Part shown: positions 1-9,136 of the stretch, piece after piece | Layout: each line of letters begins with the position of its first letter | Position numbering within the stretch: position 1 is the first letter of the stretch | Assembly (NCBI GenBank): GCA_002364735.1 | Contig: DEZB01000053.1 | Span: 1 to 44,491 of the forward strand | Direction of reading: 5' to 3' | Length of the DNA stretch: 44,491 bases | Source: Bacteroidales bacterium UBA3143 | Lineage (GTDB): Bacteria > Bacteroidota > Bacteroidia > Bacteroidales > Dysgonomonadaceae | The notes under the pieces: model-generated | The model's database searches: none | Seen by the model: only the letters and a program-made list of their open reading frames with translations | Told to the model about the DNA's origin: nothing | Position numbers and translations under genes: made by a program

Positions 1-100
1 ATTTTTCAAAGCTCTCCAAAAAAGACAAAATGTTGTGAATTTATAAATATTTATTCTAACTTGCAGACTGATTAGTTCTTACAAATAAAAAATATATCTC

Positions 101-2011
101 ATGAATAAATTATTAATGTTAATCATCGGTTTGCTCTCTTTTTCCTTCTTAATTGCTTGTAGTGATGACAAGCCTCTTGATCCTGTTGATAACAGTGAAC
201 CTAATAAACCTGATATAGAAGTTCCTAAGCCAGAGTATCCCAAAGGGTCTTTTAATTATTCATTGGTTAAAAATCATCCAAGACTATTGATGTTGGCCGA
301 TGAGGAAGAATCAATAAAGAAAGTTTTGGTGAATAATGATTTAATGAAAGAATCCCATGATTATATTATAACTCAATGTAATTTAATCTTAAGACAGGAG
401 AAATTGATTTATAAGAAAGATGGGAAAAGATTGCTTGCAGTATCAAGAGAAGCTATAAGAAGAATATTTTATCTTTCTTATGGATATAGAATGACAGGCT
501 CTCAACTGTATCTATCGAAAGCAAAAACTGAATTAAACGCTGTATGTGACTTTGCAGATTGGAATCCAAGTCATTATCTTGATGTTGGCGAAATGTGCTT
601 GGCTGTGGCAATAGGTTATGATTGGCTGTATGATAAATTAGATGAACCATTGAAAAAGAAAATACGCCGTTCTATTGTAGACAAGGCTTTTACTACCTCT
701 AAAGAGTCCAAATATAATGGGTTTTATAATAGCATGAATAATTGGAATCAAGTTTGTAATGCGGGCTTGGTTTATGGAGCTCTTGCTATATTGGAATACG
801 AACCTATCCTTGCAGTTGAAATAATTGAAAAGGCTATAAAAACAAACAGAAAAGTACTTGAGATTTATGCACCTGATGGTAACTATCCTGAGGGACCAGG
901 ATATTGGGGTTACGGAACTACTTTTCAAGTCTTAATGAATGCCGCATTGAATAGTTCTTTGGGTAATGATGCAGGATTATCTGAAGCTAAAGGTTTCATT
1001 GAGTCAGCAAATTATATGATGTATTCAAACTCTCCATCTGGACAGCTTTTCAATTTCTCAGACAATAACAGTAGAGCCAATCCTTTAGTAGCAATGTTTT
1101 GGTTTGCAAACAAAACGGGTAATCCATCTCTTTTATATGAAGAGTTGAAACTATTTAATGCTGGCAAATATTTTAATAATTCAGGAGAAGCAAGAGTAAT
1201 GCCAATAGCTTTAATTTTTGGAAAGAATATTGCACTTGACAAAATTTCTGCACCACAAAAACAGGTTTGGGTTGGGCAGGGTACCACGCCAATTGTTATG
1301 GTTAGAACAGGATGGGGTGGCAACTCTGATAAATATTTAGGTCTGAAAGCTGGCACTGCTTCAACAAATCATGCTCATATGGATGCTGGTTCTTTTGTTT
1401 ATGACGTTGGAGCAACAAGATGGGCAATGGATTTTGGTATGCAAAGTTATGAAGTTGTTGAAGCGGCTGGAGTTGATTTGTGGAATATGCGGCAGAATTC
1501 GGATCGATGGGATGTTTTTCGATTGCATAATAAGAATCATAATACATTAACTATAAATAATCAAAGACATAATGTATCAGGAAAAGCTACTATACTGAAC
1601 GTATTTGACTCAGAAGATAAGAAAGGTGCAAGTGTAGATTTAAAGGATGTACTCAACTTATCAGGTGAATTAAAAAGTGCTGTAAGAACAGCAACTATTG
1701 AGAATAATGATTTTCTTCAGGTGATAGATGAATTGGAAGCAACGGATAAATCGGTTGAGGTTTATTGGAATATGGTTTGTCAAGGCTCAGCTGAAGTAGT
1801 TGGTGATAACAAGATTCTTATTAATAAAGATGGTAAAAAGCTAATAGTTGAGGTTATTTCTGATAGTGATTTTAAACTCGAGGCAGATCGTTCTACAACG
1901 CCATCAAAAAGCTATGAAGCATCAAATAGTGGTACTACTATGATTGGTTTTACTTCTATTATACCTCCAAATTCTAAGGTTACTTATACTGTTAATTTGA
2001 AGGAGCAATAA
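101..2011 (+). CDS. Heparinase II/III-like lipoprotein (polysaccharide lyase-like)
   Basis: A 636-residue exported lipoprotein that probably cleaves uronic-acid-containing polysaccharide in the cell envelope. It begins with a lipoprotein signal peptide ending in the lipobox LIAC, with Cys20 as the lipidation site. Residues about 50-380 look like the alpha-helical (alpha/alpha toroid) domain of heparinase II/III-type enzymes, including NYPEGPGYWGYG near 261-272. From about 390 on there is the beta-rich heparinase II/III C-terminal domain, marked by NHAHMDAGSF (His424, His426, Asp428) followed by a G-x-x-x-W-A-M-D-F-G stretch. Family membership rests on these motifs; the substrate (alginate, heparin-like or other) cannot be read from sequence. 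It stands alone on this strand and converges on the M16 protease gene, with a terminator hairpin between them. No regulator, SusC or SusD gene adjoins it inside the window, though the upstream side is cut by the window edge. Confidence 0.8.
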   Translation: MNKLLMLIIGLLSFSFLIACSDDKPLDPVDNSEPNKPDIEVPKPEYPKGSFNYSLVKNHPRLLMLADEEESIKKVLVNNDLMKESHDYIITQCNLILRQEKLIYKKDGKRLLAVSREAIRRIFYLSYGYRMTGSQLYLSKAKTELNAVCDFADWNPSHYLDVGEMCLAVAIGYDWLYDKLDEPLKKKIRRSIVDKAFTTSKESKYNGFYNSMNNWNQVCNAGLVYGALAILEYEPILAVEIIEKAIKTNRKVLEIYAPDGNYPEGPGYWGYGTTFQVLMNAALNSSLGNDAGLSEAKGFIESANYMMYSNSPSGQLFNFSDNNSRANPLVAMFWFANKTGNPSLLYEELKLFNAGKYFNNSGEARVMPIALIFGKNIALDKISAPQKQVWVGQGTTPIVMVRTGWGGNSDKYLGLKAGTASTNHAHMDAGSFVYDVGATRWAMDFGMQSYEVVEAAGVDLWNMRQNSDRWDVFRLHNKNHNTLTINNQRHNVSGKATILNVFDSEDKKGASVDLKDVLNLSGELKSAVRTATIENNDFLQVIDELEATDKSVEVYWNMVCQGSAEVVGDNKILINKDGKKLIVEVISDSDFKLEADRSTTPSKSYEASNSGTTMIGFTSIIPPNSKVTYTVNLKEQ

Positions 2012-2034
2012 CTATGTGAAACGACCGATAAACA

Positions 2035-2070
2035 AAAAGGGTGAAAGTTATTGCAAACTTCCACCCTTTT
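2035..2070. terminator. Bidirectional terminator hairpin
   Basis: A 15-nt stem (2035-2049 against 2056-2070, one mismatch) with a 6-nt loop. The stem starts with an A-run and ends with a T-run, so it can terminate both converging genes, the lipoprotein on the plus strand and the M16 protease on the minus strand. Confidence 0.75.
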
Positions 2071-2110
2071 ATCCTCGATAGTATAGCGTTTATATGAAAC
2101 GCTTTTTCAA

Positions 2111-4918
2111 TTATTCTTTCACCTCTTTAGGCATCATGCCCACAACTATTTCGTTTTCTTGTGATAATAACTCATTTGCAAATTTCTTTACATCGTTTGC
2201 AGTAATTTCCTTCAATGTTTCAGGGTAGTCTGAATGATTATTTTCATCATAAAAGTAGTAGGTGTTAAGAACACCCAACCAGTAGGCGTTTTCTTTTATG
2301 CTTTCGCTGTATTTTTTGTTCATAAACTCTTTCACTTTCTTGAAATCAGTCTCACGAGGTCCGTTTGCAGCAATGTCTCTTAGTTCTTTATGAACGATGG
2401 TGTTTAGATGCTCCATTTTTTCAGGATCCGTATCATATACAATTTGTAAAATGGTTTGATTTTCTGGATAACGCGCAATGCTTCCTCTCGATGAAACTCC
2501 ATAAGTACCACCTTCGTCTTCACGAATTTTCTCCGTATAAACAATGTCAAGAATCTGATCTAACATGCTCATGAGCAATGTATTCTTCAAAGTTCTGTCC
2601 ATTTTGCCAGTAAAGACATTAAATACGGATGCCTTTGGGTTCTGCATCTCTTTCTCAAAGATATTATTAGTCTTGCCCGTGCTTACATCCATTGGTACAC
2701 GTAAAAACTCTCCTTGGGTTGCTTCCCCTTTCAGTGATGCAAGATAGGTAAGAACGGCTGGTTTAATTGCCTCTTCATCAATATTTCCTACAAATGTGAA
2801 TACAAAACTACCCGGATTGAAGAATGTTTGTTTATACATTTTCATTATCTGAGCGTAGTCTATCTTTTTTAGATCGTCCAACTTGATGCGTGATATAATT
2901 GGATTATCACCATATAATGCATGGGTAGCCGAATCACTAAATGCTACCATTGGCTCTGCTTCTACATTCTTGAGTTGAGATTCCATTCTTTCAATAAACG
3001 AATCGAAAGCATCTTGGTCGCTACGAGGAGATGTAAAATAAAGATAAACCAATTGAAGCATGGTTTCAAAATCCTTAACAGATGATGAACCGCTAAATCC
3101 TTGCGTAGTTAATCCAACTGTTGGTAGTGCTGATGCTGTTTTTCCTGCCAGCACTTTGCGTAAGTTAGTCACACTAAAGTTGCCAACTCCACCCAATGTC
3201 ATGATATTACCCATCATTTTGCTATTAATAGGGTCTTGCTCGGCATACTGAGAAAATCCCCCAACACTTGAAGCAGTCATTAATATTTGGTCATCTTTGA
3301 AGTCGGTGTTCTTTAAAACTACTTTCATGCCGTTAGAAAGCGTCCAAACTGTAGCATCAAGCTCTTCATTTTTCTCACTGTTCATTATCTCACCTGCCTC
3401 AGGAGGGGTGGTTATAAGTGGTTCATCTGAAACCTCCTCCACGTATGGTTCAATATTTTCCGCTTTCACTTGATCAACTACCTCTAATATCTCTTGTTCG
3501 GTTGGATATACAAGACCTTCTTTTTCTGTTCCAGATATTGATATAACCATGTTTTTGTCTTGAATCAACTGAGCAACTGTTTGATTAATTGCTTCAACAG
3601 GTATGTTTGGAGCAACCATTTTAATCATGTTATACTCATATTCGATACCTGGAAATGGTTCGTTGTTTGTAAAACTACTTACATACTCTTGTGAGTAAAC
3701 ACTGTTTTGTTGTTTGTCTCTGTTGTTGTAAGCATTTTCATATGATTTAAGTATATTTTCGCGAGCTCTTTCGTATTCAGATTCTGTAAATCCAAACTTT
3801 TTCATACGTTCTGTTTCACGAATCATCGCAGCCAATGCCTCTTTCACTTTATCCTCAGCCGAGGCTCCTGCAACAGTCCAAGCATCTTTTGTTTTAGCAA
3901 CGAAATAATCGCCATCATAAGCATAAGCACCCAAGAATGGAGCGTTTGGTTTTTGAGTTATCTCTTGAAAACGATCGCTTATCATACTTGATGCTACATT
4001 CTTGATATAATTGATAACAAAACCAGCTTGGGATAATTTAATTTCGTCAGGTATAGGGTCATGCTTATAAAACACCATGAGGTTTGTACGCGTTGCTTCT
4101 ACATCTGTAGCTATTGACACAATTGTTTCCTCGTTATCTGGAACAGGAAAGTATTCCCGTTTAGCCGCATCTTCGGGCATTTCAATTGTTGAAAATAAAG
4201 CTTTCACTTTCTCTTCTGCTTTATCAGGATCGATGTCACCTACAATAATAATTCCTTGCAAATCGGGACGATACCATTTATCATAGTAGTCACGAATTTC
4301 ATTGTGCTTAAAGTTATTTATTACATCGATACTCCCAATGGGTAATCTGTTGGCATACTTGCTATCTTTGTACATAACAGGAAGCATCTTTTCCCACAAA
4401 CGCGATTGTGCGCCACCACGTGTTCTCCACTCTTCACGAATTACACCTCGTTCACTCTCTATTTCATCTCCTTCAAGTGCTATTTCACTTGACCAATCAT
4501 GAAGAATTAACAATGCTGAGTCAATCACACCTTCGCGCACTACGGGCACGTTGGAAAGGTAGTAAACCGTCTCATCAAATGAAGTATATGCATTTACATT
4601 TTCACCAAACTTAACTCCGTTCTCCTCCAAGTAATTCAACATCTCCTTATTTGGGAAATGCTTTGTACCATTGAACGCCATGTGCTCTAAGAAATGTGCT
4701 AAGCCAGCTTGAGTATCTTCTTCCTGCATAGAGCCTACTTTTTGAGCGATGTAAAAATCAGCTCTGTTTTCAGGCAGTTTGTTATGACGTATAAAATAGG
4801 TCAATCCGTTTTCTAATTTACCATAGCGGACATCGGGGTCAAGAGGCTGGGTTGGATTTTGCTGTGCGATTGCTGTTAAGCTGATAAATATAATCGCTAA
4901 AAGAAGGATTCTCTTCAT
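2111..4918 (-). CDS. M16 family zinc metalloprotease (insulinase/pitrilysin type), exported
   Basis: A 935-residue peptidase with two M16 repeats. It starts with a signal peptide (hydrophobic residues 4-18, ending near AIAQQ), so it acts in the periplasm or at the envelope. The N-terminal M16 domain has the inverted zinc motif HxxEH as HFLEH at residues 75-79. The third zinc ligand is Glu156, in the following E-x-E-R-G-V-I-x-E-E motif at the spacing expected for the family. The C-terminal half carries the second, catalytically inactive M16 repeat. Its length matches the Bacteroidota two-repeat M16 proteins annotated as zinc protease or PqqL-like. The gene is last in a five-gene minus-strand cluster, 33 bp after the uridine phosphorylase gene, and ends at a shared terminator hairpin. 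The peptide substrate is unknown. Confidence 0.9.
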   Translation of the reverse strand: MKRILLLAIIFISLTAIAQQNPTQPLDPDVRYGKLENGLTYFIRHNKLPENRADFYIAQKVGSMQEEDTQAGLAHFLEHMAFNGTKHFPNKEMLNYLEENGVKFGENVNAYTSFDETVYYLSNVPVVREGVIDSALLILHDWSSEIALEGDEIESERGVIREEWRTRGGAQSRLWEKMLPVMYKDSKYANRLPIGSIDVINNFKHNEIRDYYDKWYRPDLQGIIIVGDIDPDKAEEKVKALFSTIEMPEDAAKREYFPVPDNEETIVSIATDVEATRTNLMVFYKHDPIPDEIKLSQAGFVINYIKNVASSMISDRFQEITQKPNAPFLGAYAYDGDYFVAKTKDAWTVAGASAEDKVKEALAAMIRETERMKKFGFTESEYERARENILKSYENAYNNRDKQQNSVYSQEYVSSFTNNEPFPGIEYEYNMIKMVAPNIPVEAINQTVAQLIQDKNMVISISGTEKEGLVYPTEQEILEVVDQVKAENIEPYVEEVSDEPLITTPPEAGEIMNSEKNEELDATVWTLSNGMKVVLKNTDFKDDQILMTASSVGGFSQYAEQDPINSKMMGNIMTLGGVGNFSVTNLRKVLAGKTASALPTVGLTTQGFSGSSSVKDFETMLQLVYLYFTSPRSDQDAFDSFIERMESQLKNVEAEPMVAFSDSATHALYGDNPIISRIKLDDLKKIDYAQIMKMYKQTFFNPGSFVFTFVGNIDEEAIKPAVLTYLASLKGEATQGEFLRVPMDVSTGKTNNIFEKEMQNPKASVFNVFTGKMDRTLKNTLLMSMLDQILDIVYTEKIREDEGGTYGVSSRGSIARYPENQTILQIVYDTDPEKMEHLNTIVHKELRDIAANGPRETDFKKVKEFMNKKYSESIKENAYWLGVLNTYYFYDENNHSDYPETLKEITANDVKKFANELLSQENEIVVGMMPKEVKE

Positions 4919-4951
4919 TGGTTTTTTGTTTTATAATTATTGAGAAAGAAT

Positions 4952-5818
4952 TTACATTCTGTCCAAAACTATTTTAATTAAATCTTCTGTAGACACTTTG
5001 TAGTTAGCATTTGATTCTAACGCAACTCTGTTAGCTATAATTGCACATACTGTCATTGCTTTGTGTCCCATTAGTTTGCTTAAACCAGCAAGAGCCGAAC
5101 TTTCCATTTCATAATTGGTGATGGAGTAATCTCCAAACCTGAATGATTCGATTTTAGAATTCAGTTCTGGGTCAGCCAATGCTAATCTAACATGTCTGCC
5201 TTGAGGTCCGTAAAAACCGATAGCAGAAATGGTTACTCCTTTAATCATGTCGTAACCAATTTGATCAACCAATCCTTCATCTGCACTCACTACATAGGGA
5301 GAGCAATGATATGGAGACCAGTTAACATGTCTTTGGAAGGATGTCTCAAACTCTTCTTCTCTTATTTCTTGCGAGCCATCGTAATAATGAATTAATCCAT
5401 CAAACCCAATAGATTTTTCAGAAACTACAAAAGAGCCCACTGGACAATGCGGTTGCATCCCTCCAGATGTTCCCACACGAATCATCGTCAGCTGTTTGAA
5501 GTCTCTCTTTATCTCGCGTGTTTCAAAATCAACATTTGCCAGAGCATCCAGTTCGGTTATAACAATATCCATATTGTCGGTTCCAATACCGTGAGATAAA
5601 GCAGTAATTCGTTTTCCTTTATACATTCCAGTTACGGTATGAAATTCACGGCTCTGAATGTCGAACTCTATCGAATCGAAAAAAGATGCGGTCATAGTTA
5701 CACGACCAGGATCTCCCATCATTATTATTTTATCTGCTAATTGTTCGGGCTTTATATGTAAATGGAAAACGCTTCCATCTGGATTGATTATTAGTTCAGA
5801 TTCAGGTATTACTCTCAT
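4952..5818 (-). CDS. Nucleoside phosphorylase (uridine phosphorylase type)
   Basis: A 288-residue cytoplasmic enzyme of the PNP/UDP family (phosphorolysis of a nucleoside to base plus ribose-1-phosphate). The visible family signatures are MGDPGRV at about residues 34-40 (phosphate binding), RVGTSGGMQP in the middle (phosphate/ribose site), and YEMESSALAGLSKLMGH towards the C-terminus, the Glu-Met-Glu type ribose-binding motif of uridine phosphorylases. It is best placed in the uridine phosphorylase-like group common in Bacteroidota; uridine versus another nucleoside is inferred, not proven. It sits 18 bp after floA and 33 bp before the M16 protease gene, almost certainly in the same transcript. 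A salvage enzyme inside a membrane-protein cluster is probably hitch-hiking rather than functionally linked. Confidence 0.85.
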   Translation of the reverse strand: MRVIPESELIINPDGSVFHLHIKPEQLADKIIMMGDPGRVTMTASFFDSIEFDIQSREFHTVTGMYKGKRITALSHGIGTDNMDIVITELDALANVDFETREIKRDFKQLTMIRVGTSGGMQPHCPVGSFVVSEKSIGFDGLIHYYDGSQEIREEEFETSFQRHVNWSPYHCSPYVVSADEGLVDQIGYDMIKGVTISAIGFYGPQGRHVRLALADPELNSKIESFRFGDYSITNYEMESSALAGLSKLMGHKAMTVCAIIANRVALESNANYKVSTEDLIKIVLDRM

Positions 5819-5836
5819 AGTTGAAAAAGCTTCTAA

Positions 5837-6826
5837 TTATTTATTTGGACCTATCTTTTCAGAACCTGTTTGTGGTTTCGAAATTGCATCGCGCATATCT
5901 GTATCGGCTTGTATATTTTTCATGCGATAATAATCCATGATGCCTAAATTGCCTGATCTGAATGCCTCAGCCATTGCTTTCGGTATTTCTGCTTCAGCTT
6001 CAATCACTTTTGCACGTGCTTCTTGTGCTTTTGCTTTCATCTCTTGTTCCAGTGCTATAGCCATGGCCCGGCGTTCTTCGGCACGAGCTTGCGCAATATT
6101 TTTATCGGCTTGTGCTTGGTCAATTTGCAAAACAGCACCAATGTTTTTACCTATATCGATATCTGCAATATCAATTGATAAAATCTCAAATGCCGTTCCA
6201 GCATCCAGTCCTTTTTTCAATACAAGTTTCGAGATAGAATCGGGATTCTCGAGCACTGACTTATGCGATGCTGCCGAACCAATAGAAGATACAATACCTT
6301 CACCAACACGAGCTAAAATGGTTTCTTCTCCTGCACCACCCACCAATTGTTTGATGTTAGCGCGAACTGTAACACGTGCTTTAGCTATCAGCTGAATACC
6401 GTCAATAGCTACTGCAGTAACAGGTGGCGTATCAATAACTTTAGGATTTACAGACATTTGAACAGCCTGCAATACATCTCTACCAGCTAAGTCAATAGCA
6501 GTTCCCATTTGAAATGATAGATCAATATTAGCTTTAGATGCCGATACCAATGCATGTACAACTTTCTCTACATGACCTCCAGCCAAATAGTGAGCTTCGA
6601 GGTCATCTCGGGTTACATCTCGAAGTCCAGCCTTGTGTGCTTCAATCATTGCATAAACAATGGTGCGTGGAGGAACTCTTCTCAGTCTCATCAAGAATAG
6701 TTGAACCAATGAGATATGTACTCCAGCTGAAAGTGCGTTAATCCATAGGAAAAACGGAACGTAATAGAAAAAAATGATTACTACAAACAGCACTGCTGCC
6801 GCAACCATCAAAATTGTAAATTCCAT
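5837..6826 (-). CDS. floA: Flotillin-like protein FloA
   Basis: A 329-residue membrane-anchored SPFH protein of the FloA (UPF0365/YqfA) family, close to the family's usual length of about 330. Residues 2-30 form a hydrophobic N-terminal hairpin or anchor. A PHB/SPFH domain follows, including VIDTPPVTAVAIDGIQLIAKA. Then comes an Ala/Glu-rich coiled coil (about 225-290, with repeated A-R-A-E-E, A-K-A-Q-E-A and A-E-A-E-I-P segments) typical of flotillins. In Bacteria, FloA organises functional membrane microdomains. It is encoded 11 bp downstream of an NfeD protein; the NfeD-flotillin pair is a widespread, functionally coupled gene pair. The Ala-rich coiled coil creates a long antisense open frame that is not a gene. 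Confidence 0.95.
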   Translation of the reverse strand: MEFTILMVAAAVLFVVIIFFYYVPFFLWINALSAGVHISLVQLFLMRLRRVPPRTIVYAMIEAHKAGLRDVTRDDLEAHYLAGGHVEKVVHALVSASKANIDLSFQMGTAIDLAGRDVLQAVQMSVNPKVIDTPPVTAVAIDGIQLIAKARVTVRANIKQLVGGAGEETILARVGEGIVSSIGSAASHKSVLENPDSISKLVLKKGLDAGTAFEILSIDIADIDIGKNIGAVLQIDQAQADKNIAQARAEERRAMAIALEQEMKAKAQEARAKVIEAEAEIPKAMAEAFRSGNLGIMDYYRMKNIQADTDMRDAISKPQTGSEKIGPNK

Positions 6827-6837
6827 ACTATTAATTT

Positions 6838-7359
6838 TTAATGTTGATTATCTTCGTGAAAATTAAATTCTTCATTATTATGTGGTTTGTTTATAGAAAC
6901 TAAAATATTTGACCAGTCTACTTTCATAACTACCACCTCTGAGTCTTCGTCAATCATTTCTCCATCTATTGATTTAGCTTCTACTGTTAAGTCATTAATG
7001 AAAACTTTGCCAATCGGATTAAGACGCGATTGGGTGATGCCTATATCTCCTTTTTTTATTTTTTTTAAATCGGAAGTATCCACTTTTGCATCTATATTCG
7101 TTGTGAGAGCAATTCGTCTTAAAGATTTAGACTTAATAAAATACAAGAAACTTGCCATTAGTATAAATGCGGAAATGACCAGCGTGAAATTGCCTGCCCT
7201 TACGCCCATATATGTATAAGCATAAAATATACCCCCCACTAAAAATATAAACCCAGCAATGCCCGAAATAGTAAAACCTGGCAATAAAAAAACTTCTGCC
7301 AAAAGGAAAACAATTCCTAAAAGGACTACCAAGGATACAATTATAATATCGAATGTCAT
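6838..7359 (-). CDS. NfeD family membrane protein
   Basis: A 173-residue short-form NfeD protein (no ClpP-like protease domain). Residues 1-80 form several closely spaced hydrophobic helices (IIIVSLVVLLGIVFLLAEVFL at the start). The C-terminal 80 residues form the OB-fold NfeD domain, with KKGDIGITQSRLNPIGKVFIND and the terminal V-V-V-x-K-V-x-W-S-N-I-L-V pattern. The open frame extends 24 codons further upstream, but that part would overlap the end of the preceding gene and lacks family character. The ATG at 7359 leaves an 8-bp gap and places the first helix directly at the N-terminus. NfeD proteins partner flotillins, and floA follows 11 bp later. Confidence 0.88.
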   Translation of the reverse strand: MTFDIIIVSLVVLLGIVFLLAEVFLLPGFTISGIAGFIFLVGGIFYAYTYMGVRAGNFTLVISAFILMASFLYFIKSKSLRRIALTTNIDAKVDTSDLKKIKKGDIGITQSRLNPIGKVFINDLTVEAKSIDGEMIDEDSEVVVMKVDWSNILVSINKPHNNEEFNFHEDNQH

Positions 7360-7367
7360 ATTGTCAA

Positions 7368-8795
7368 TTATTTTAGCACATTCATGTGTTTTATCTCTTC
7401 GTTGCGAGCCATAATTTTTACTGTTTTCCATTGGTCATAAAGTTCGCTTTCTCTTTTTTCCAGTTTTAAAACGTCCATCGTCAAAGATGAGTTATTATCA
7501 GAAGAGGATTCGATGTATTGTTTTCGCTTTTCATTCAACTCTACTCTTATATTTTCCAATTCTTTTTTTGCTTCTTCTGCTCTAAGAAATAGCTCTCTCG
7601 CACTGAAACTTTTAAAATCTGAAAGCTGATGATATGTGAGGTCATCATTTATTATAAATACGAAATCATTGGAGTCCACTTTCTTATCTTGAGTAGCTGT
7701 TGTCGCTCGATCTAAAAAAGTTGAGTAGTCCATCTCTGGTTTCCATGTATCACTAATTTTACTAATCTTGGCCCTATGCGCAAGTGTATCTACATCTTCG
7801 GATTGCACTAATCTTACATCCTGATTCGGAATAAATGTATAAACACAAACTTTATCTTCAGGTTGATATCTATCACTTGCAAACCAGCCCACGCCTTTTT
7901 GTTCGTCTATCACCATCATGTAGTCATTAAATGGGGAGTTGAAAGGCATATTCATTTGATTGGGAGTGAGGTATGTGTTGGAGTTTAGGTTGTAGCGTGA
8001 AGCATACAAGTCGTATCCACCAATAGATTCATGACCTTTGGACGCAAAATAGATAGTTAAACCATCTGATAAGAAAAATGGATAAGCTTGCTCCGAATTA
8101 TCTGTGATGGGAGAGGGCAACATTTTCTCATTTCCAAAATTGTCTATTAGTTTCTCCATAGAATAAAGCGTAGCACCCTGATCGGTGGCATATCTTGAAA
8201 AATAAACCTTGGTTTTTCGTTCGTTCATATACACAACTCCATCTTCACCGCTGTAATTCTCAAAGAAATCACGTGTCCACTCCAAAGAACCTCCACTTGA
8301 GCTAAGGTTGTAAGCATTTAGAAAATCATCTTTTCTTACCACTACGCTATCAATTATTTGAATATCTTCGGTGCGACTCACTAATCGTTGAAGTCTATCA
8401 GCATACTCTCTTTCTTTTTCAAGTTCAGCTAACGCTTCTTTGTTGCGTCGCATGGCTCTTTGATAAGCAGTGAACTCTTTTTCTGCTTCGTCAAATTTGT
8501 ATTGCATTGCATACAGTCTCCCTAAATAGCGTGTAGCCTCATTCATTCGTTTCTTCTTTGCAAATGATAATGAAGTTTCAGCAGTTTCTACATCACCCGT
8601 GCGCAAGGCAGTCATTCCTAATAGATATTGCAAAGCTGTATTTGATGGATTATCTTCAACATCTTTTTCTAATAAAACTTTAGCTTGACTGTATTTTCCT
8701 TCGTTATATAGTCTTTGAGCTTCTTCCGAAACTTGACTTTTAAGCAAAGTAGGGAAGAGCAAAAACGTAATAAATAGTACTGTATATAATTTCAT
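7368..8795 (-). CDS. Exported TPR / PD40 (WD40-like) repeat protein
   Basis: About 475 residues from the ATG at 8795 (an ATG at 8807 adds four residues). A signal peptide (KLYTVLFITFLLFPTLLKSQ) is followed by two or three TPR-like helices (SEEAQRLYNEGKYSQAKVLL, then NTALQYLLGMTALRTGDVETA). Next come PD40-type beta-propeller blades; AYPFFLSDGLTIYFASKGHESIGGYDLYASRYN is a clear blade. The C-terminal part is a charged helical or coiled-coil tail. This architecture resembles the N-terminal part of Bacteroidota OmpA-linked proteins, but the OmpA domain is absent. It heads the minus-strand cluster with nfeD, floA, the nucleoside phosphorylase and the M16 protease. The longest frame opens at 8903, but a promoter element at 8820-8827 lies inside that extension, so the short start is chosen. 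Function is unknown. Confidence 0.75.
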   Translation of the reverse strand: MKLYTVLFITFLLFPTLLKSQVSEEAQRLYNEGKYSQAKVLLEKDVEDNPSNTALQYLLGMTALRTGDVETAETSLSFAKKKRMNEATRYLGRLYAMQYKFDEAEKEFTAYQRAMRRNKEALAELEKEREYADRLQRLVSRTEDIQIIDSVVVRKDDFLNAYNLSSSGGSLEWTRDFFENYSGEDGVVYMNERKTKVYFSRYATDQGATLYSMEKLIDNFGNEKMLPSPITDNSEQAYPFFLSDGLTIYFASKGHESIGGYDLYASRYNLNSNTYLTPNQMNMPFNSPFNDYMMVIDEQKGVGWFASDRYQPEDKVCVYTFIPNQDVRLVQSEDVDTLAHRAKISKISDTWKPEMDYSTFLDRATTATQDKKVDSNDFVFIINDDLTYHQLSDFKSFSARELFLRAEEAKKELENIRVELNEKRKQYIESSSDNNSSLTMDVLKLEKRESELYDQWKTVKIMARNEEIKHMNVLK

Positions 8796-8819
8796 TGTTG
8801 TTTGCATAGTTCTAATTGT

Positions 8820-8827
8820 CAAACTTA
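8820..8827 (-). promoter_or_regulatory. Bacteroidota -7 element for the TPR-nfeD-floA cluster
   Basis: Minus-strand TAAGTTTG matches TAnnTTTG exactly and sits about 25 nt before the ATG at 8795, giving a predicted transcript start near 8813. No convincing -33 TTTG is visible at the usual spacing. Confidence 0.5.
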
Positions 8828-9105
8828 CACAAAAATATTCGATTTTGATATAGCTTAAATAAAAAAACAAGTCAAAATTATCCAAAACTATTGCATCGTT
8901 CATATTTTATATCATGAGAGTATGCTTTTTTTATTGTCAAAAAATTAGATTGTGTATTTGTCTGCTGTGAAGATTAAAATGTAAAAACTTTTTCTTGTAA
9001 ATGACTTTGGGAAGAAAATTAGGTGTAATTTTTAATTATTCTAAACTAAGACGTAAAACGTGCGAAGTTGGTTTGAGATTGAAATAAAATATGCGTATAT
9101 TTTCT

Positions 9106-9113
9106 TATATTTG
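9106..9113 (+). promoter_or_regulatory. Bacteroidota -7 element for guaA
   Basis: TATATTTG matches TAnnTTTG and lies 23 nt before the guaA ATG, so the predicted transcript start is about 15 nt before the coding region. A TTG at 9079-9081 is somewhat too far upstream (24 nt) for an ideal -33 element. The divergent gap 8904-9136 shows nothing else, and no purine riboswitch fold was recognised. Confidence 0.5.
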
Positions 9114-9136
9114 CATCCTTAAAAAATAGATAGATT

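Noticed and set aside
1..100. Promoter for the heparinase-like gene
   Set aside because: No TAnnTTTG or TTTG pair at suitable spacing could be found in the 100 bases available.
5937..6395. 152-residue open frame antisense to floA
   Set aside because: It mirrors the Ala/Glu-rich coiled coil of FloA, which rarely makes stops on the other strand; the translation is Ser/Ala/Ile-biased and resembles no family.
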